The notes under the pieces were generated by a model, which saw only the letters and a list, made by a program, of their open reading frames with translations, ran no database searches and was not told where the DNA came from. Shown one piece after another: positions 63,086 to 64,000 of a stretch of 64,000 nt of DNA; position 1 is the first letter of the stretch, and each line of letters opens with the position of its first letter. The position numbers were made by a program, and so were the translations under genes. This stretch comes from Bradyrhizobium sp. BR13661. Its GTDB lineage: Bacteria; Pseudomonadota; Alphaproteobacteria; Rhizobiales; Xanthobacteraceae. Where the stretch lies: contig NZ_JARXWB010000002.1 in the NCBI RefSeq assembly GCF_029892425.1, positions 124,001-188,000 on the forward strand. Direction: 5' to 3'.

Positions 63086-63534
63086 TGCTGCCGTGCACCC
63101 TGACCCACGCGGTCGGAGGCTGGCCGGGGGGCGTTCGGCAGATCGGAAAACCGTGAACGGCAGCCCCGCCTGCCCCTCTTTCAACGGGTGGGTGCGGTTC
63201 ATAGATTGATTTCGACTTAAGCCGTGCCGGAGCATTGTCCGTTCGAAATCATCAAAACTTCATGGCCCTTGCGCAGGATTGCCATGGAGATTCGCCTCAA
63301 GCTTGCCGTCGAAAGCGCCAAACCGTGCATCATGAGCTCGCAAGCCTGCCTAAAATATTGAAGGCACGTGATTTTGTTCGAATTGGCGAATTCCACTCCG
63401 CCCCAAAACGCGCTAGTGGAGGGACGGGGGGCATGCGCGAGACCGGAGCCGACGGCGAGGGTTCGTCGAGTGCCAGTGCGTCGTTCGCCTGTTCGCCGGC
63501 CACCCTGGCCGCTGAAGCGTTGTTCGAGGTCTAG
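63086..63534. other. 449-bp gene-poor leader ahead of mprF
   Basis: No reliable gene was found. An open frame of 99 codons runs along the plus strand but starts with TTG, lacks a ribosome-binding site and has an unlikely composition. A CCACT/AGTGG inverted pair near 63400-63418 is the only feature noted. The stretch may be the promoter and 5' leader of mprF. Confidence 0.5.
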
Positions 63535-64000
63535 ATGCTGGAAGCCATACGCAGGGCGATGACGTTTCTGCGCCAGAAGCAAGTCCTGCATAAGCTTGGA
63601 GTTGTGATCAGCGTCGCGGTCATCGGCATCGCTTGCTATGTGCTCTACCACATGCTGCGCGGCATCGATCGCAACGAGGTGATCGAGGCGATCAAGAGCA
63701 CCGAGCCGCGCCAGATTGCGATGGCGGCACTGTTCGTGGCCGCGGGCTATTTCACCCTGACCTTCTACGATTGGTTCGCCGTGCGCGCGATCGGCCACGC
63801 GCACGTGCCCTATCGCATCAACGCGCTCGCGGCCTTCACCAGCTATTCGATCGGCCACAATGTCGGCGCCAGTGTCTTCACCGGCGGCGCGGTGCGCTAC
63901 CGCATCTATTCGGCCTATGGGTTGAATGCGATCGACGTTGCAAAAATCTGCTTCCTCGCCGGTCTGACCTTCTGGCTCGGCAACGCCGCCGTACTCGGCC
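63535..64000 (+). CDS. mprF: MprF-type phosphatidylglycerol lysyltransferase/flippase, 5' part only
   Basis: The first 155 codons of a gene that runs past the end of the window are read from the ATG at 63535. The translation begins with a short basic segment and a membrane helix (VVISVAVIGIACYVLYHML). The conserved MprF flippase blocks follow: TFYDWFAVRAIG, AFTSYSIGHNVGASVFTGGAVRYRIYS and AKICFLAGLTFWLG. The complete family joins an N-terminal lipid flippase with a C-terminal aminoacyltransferase that adds lysine to phosphatidylglycerol and changes envelope charge. Whether the C-terminal part is intact cannot be seen. Confidence 0.9.
   Translation, partial: MLEAIRRAMTFLRQKQVLHKLGVVISVAVIGIACYVLYHMLRGIDRNEVIEAIKSTEPRQIAMAALFVAAGYFTLTFYDWFAVRAIGHAHVPYRINALAAFTSYSIGHNVGASVFTGGAVRYRIYSAYGLNAIDVAKICFLAGLTFWLGNAAVLG

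Noticed and set aside
62939-63235. Minus-strand frame across the small membrane-protein gene
   Set aside because: It overlaps a better-supported coding gene in antisense and has no motif.
63235-63534. 99-codon open frame ahead of mprF
   Set aside because: It starts with TTG, has no ribosome-binding site, an unusual residue mix and no recognisable family; more likely a leader.

Overview
The window is high-GC alphaproteobacterial chromosome, most likely Bradyrhizobium or a close relative such as Rhodopseudomonas. The evidence is a BjaI/BjaR-type quorum-sensing pair, a CYP199A-type P450, many Liv-type ABC transporters, and several families of large GC-rich palindromic intergenic repeats (boundaries such as GTTCCCTCCC, GTCATTCCGGGGC and GTCGTCCCGGCG). 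No tRNA, rRNA, insertion sequence, phage gene or CRISPR array was recognised.

Layout. 0-7 kb: an ECF sigma factor without a visible anti-sigma gene, then a four-gene minus-strand signalling operon (TRAP-type binding protein, membrane histidine kinase, receiver-DUF3369-kinase, OmpR regulator). 7-9.5 kb: an orphan UgpB-like binding protein and a phosphotransferase-fold protein. 9.8-20 kb: a nitrogen-scavenging unit headed by a very good sigma-54 promoter, with a family-5 ABC transporter, AtzG/AtzE/AtzH-type amidase genes and a GntR regulator, facing a convergent atzF allophanate hydrolase gene. 20-26 kb: MarR/feruloyl-CoA synthase with a clear operator, a second MarR gene, a CYP199A-like P450 and a Liv-type binding protein. 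26-30 kb: slipin, type II NADH dehydrogenase, another orphan Liv-type binding protein and a small coiled-coil protein.

30-39 kb: a quinate/shikimate-type unit on the minus strand, with a LysR regulator, shikimate/quinate dehydrogenase, a complete LivKHMGF transporter and a fused 3-dehydroshikimate dehydratase (QuiC type). 39-41 kb: bjaR, bjaI and a small gene behind bjaI, with a perfect 14-bp palindrome between bjaR and bjaI. 41-45 kb: a LivHMGF transporter lacking its binding protein. 45-50.9 kb: small proteins, a Tat-type isochorismatase-fold hydrolase, a ribbon-helix-helix protein, and a Rieske oxygenase plus glutamine-synthetase-like pair divergent from an IclR regulator.

51-59 kb: the aerobic benzoyl-CoA (box) pathway, with boxR, benzoate-CoA ligase, an alpha/beta hydrolase, a DUF309 protein, boxC and boxB, plus a truncated haemoglobin and an SDR gene. 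BoxR-type operators are visible before the ligase and before boxC. boxA and the semialdehyde dehydrogenase are not in the window. 60-64 kb: envelope genes (polysaccharide deacetylase, BON/OmpA protein, small membrane protein, 5' part of mprF).

Taken together this is an aromatic and plant-compound catabolism region (hydroxycinnamates, para-substituted benzoates, quinate/shikimate, benzoate) mixed with uptake systems, quorum sensing and a nitrogen-salvage operon. Several pathways are visibly incomplete inside the window. Functional statements come from recognising families in the translated sequence; no database search was run.
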